NCBI GenBank assembly: GCA_934487205.1 | Contig: CAKSRS010000085.1 | Coordinates: 1-6,499, forward strand | Length of the DNA stretch: 6,499 bases | Direction of reading: 5' to 3' | Source of the DNA: an uncultured Clostridia bacterium | GTDB lineage: Bacteria > Bacillota > Clostridia > UBA1381 | Part shown: positions 5,801 to 6,499 of the stretch, one piece after another | Numbering within the stretch: position 1 is the stretch's first letter | Layout: every line of letters begins with the position of its first letter | Translations under genes and position numbers: made by a program | Notes under the pieces: generated by a model | The model's database searches: none | What the model was told of the DNA's origin: nothing | Seen by the model: the letters and a program-made list of their open reading frames with translations, nothing else

Positions 5801-6481
5801 ATGATGACTGAAAATAATAACTTACCAAATAATGATGTCGTTAAGGAAACGCAGAATACTTTCAATCTCGGCCGTGAGGTATGGGAATGGTTTTATACCA
5901 TTGTTCTCGCTCTTGTGATTGCCATTTCAATCAAGACTTTCTTGTTTGATATTGTACGCGTTGACGGACCGTCAATGTATCCTACACTGGTGAATAATGA
6001 CAGGCTCTTTGTTACCAAACTCGGCTATAAACCAAGCCGCGGCGATATTATTATTTTGGATTCCAACTATAAAAACCGTAGCGAATTTTATAAAGAATAC
6101 GAAGAAGAAAATGATACAAAGCTCAATTTTTTCTCAAAAATCAGCCTGTATTTTAATCTTGACGATAATTTGAGACGTAAATTTTATGTAAAACGCATAA
6201 TCGGCATGCCGGGCGATACGATTGATTTGCAAAACGGTCAGGTTATTTTAAACGGCGAGGTGCTTGATGAGCCGTATTATGACGGCATTACAACAATTAC
6301 CGATTTTGCCACCGAGTATCCGTTTACGGTCAGCGATGACTGCGTATTTGTAATGGGTGATAACCGCCCCAACAGTAAAGATTCGCGTTCTACAGAGCTT
6401 GGCGAAGTGCCCATCAAAGCGATTGCCGGAAAGTCTCAGGCTCGCTTGTGGCCGCTGAATTCGATTTCTTTAACAAAGTAA
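5801..6481 (+). CDS. lepB: Type I signal peptidase with an insertion before the catalytic lysine
   Basis: This membrane-anchored serine protease removes signal peptides from secreted proteins outside the cytoplasmic membrane. It has 226 residues from the first ATG: a polar N-terminus, a single membrane segment (about 31-49, WFYTIVLALVIAISIKTFLF) and an outer S26 catalytic domain. The family boxes are all present: GPSMYPTL with catalytic Ser58; RGDIIIL (80-86); YVKRIIGMPGD (129-139) with the general-base Lys131; and MGDNRPNSKDSR (185-196). The C-terminus is hydrophilic, with only one membrane span, as in Gram-positive SipS-type enzymes. Residues about 88-127 form a highly charged insertion, rich in Lys, Glu, Asn and aromatics, where shorter enzymes such as Bacillus SipS have only a few residues. 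The gene follows rplS, an arrangement seen in many Firmicutes. It is probably transcribed by read-through from the rplS promoter. Confidence 0.95.
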   Translation: MMTENNNLPNNDVVKETQNTFNLGREVWEWFYTIVLALVIAISIKTFLFDIVRVDGPSMYPTLVNNDRLFVTKLGYKPSRGDIIILDSNYKNRSEFYKEYEEENDTKLNFFSKISLYFNLDDNLRRKFYVKRIIGMPGDTIDLQNGQVILNGEVLDEPYYDGITTITDFATEYPFTVSDDCVFVMGDNRPNSKDSRSTELGEVPIKAIAGKSQARLWPLNSISLTK

Positions 6482-6499
6482 TCTTCGGGGTGCCTGCCT

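Noticed and set aside
6482..6499. Bases after lepB as a terminator or the start of another leader
   Set aside because: Only 18 bases are visible, with no complete hairpin or ribosome site.

Overview
The window looks like chromosome from a spore-forming, strictly or mainly anaerobic low-GC Firmicute of the Clostridia type. The evidence is a SpoIIP sporulation hydrolase, a flavodiiron oxygen/NO reductase, a secreted protein with a clostridial-style copper-amine-oxidase-like 'stalk' domain, strong AGGAGG ribosome sites, consensus housekeeping promoters, and the rplS-lepB gene order common in this phylum. No species can be named from the sequence alone.

Layout. Positions 1-206 (minus strand) hold an open reading frame with no start codon. 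Its peptide resembles the variable linker of RepA_N-type replication initiators carried by clostridial mobile elements. A 23-bp palindromic repeat array (about 55-160) lies inside this frame. Positions 207-428 are AT-rich and have no gene I can support. A consensus promoter (429-457) then drives a 728-residue secreted protein (514-2700) made of SH3-like segments and a C-terminal stalk domain. A 16-bp GAAA-loop terminator (2734-2772) separates it from the convergent minus-strand genes.

The minus-strand genes are a flavodiiron protein (2850-4016), with its own extended -10 promoter, and spoIIP (4108-5184). Divergently, a strong promoter (5270-5298) reads through a short structured leader (5314-5347), a candidate L19 autoregulatory leader, into rplS (5371-5721). 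A terminator or attenuator (5748-5769) follows, then lepB, type I signal peptidase (5801-6481). The last 18 bases contain no assignable feature.

How the genes fit together. Most of the window is ordinary core chromosome: ribosomal protein, protein export, engulfment during sporulation and oxygen defence. LepB is the kind of enzyme that would process the signal peptide of the 728-residue protein. The unusual part is the left edge, where a broken mobile-element replication gene with an embedded palindromic array, possibly an in-gene replication origin, abuts core genes. I found no clearly new multi-gene system. The best leads are that array, the rplS leader, the mosaic secreted protein and the insertion in LepB.
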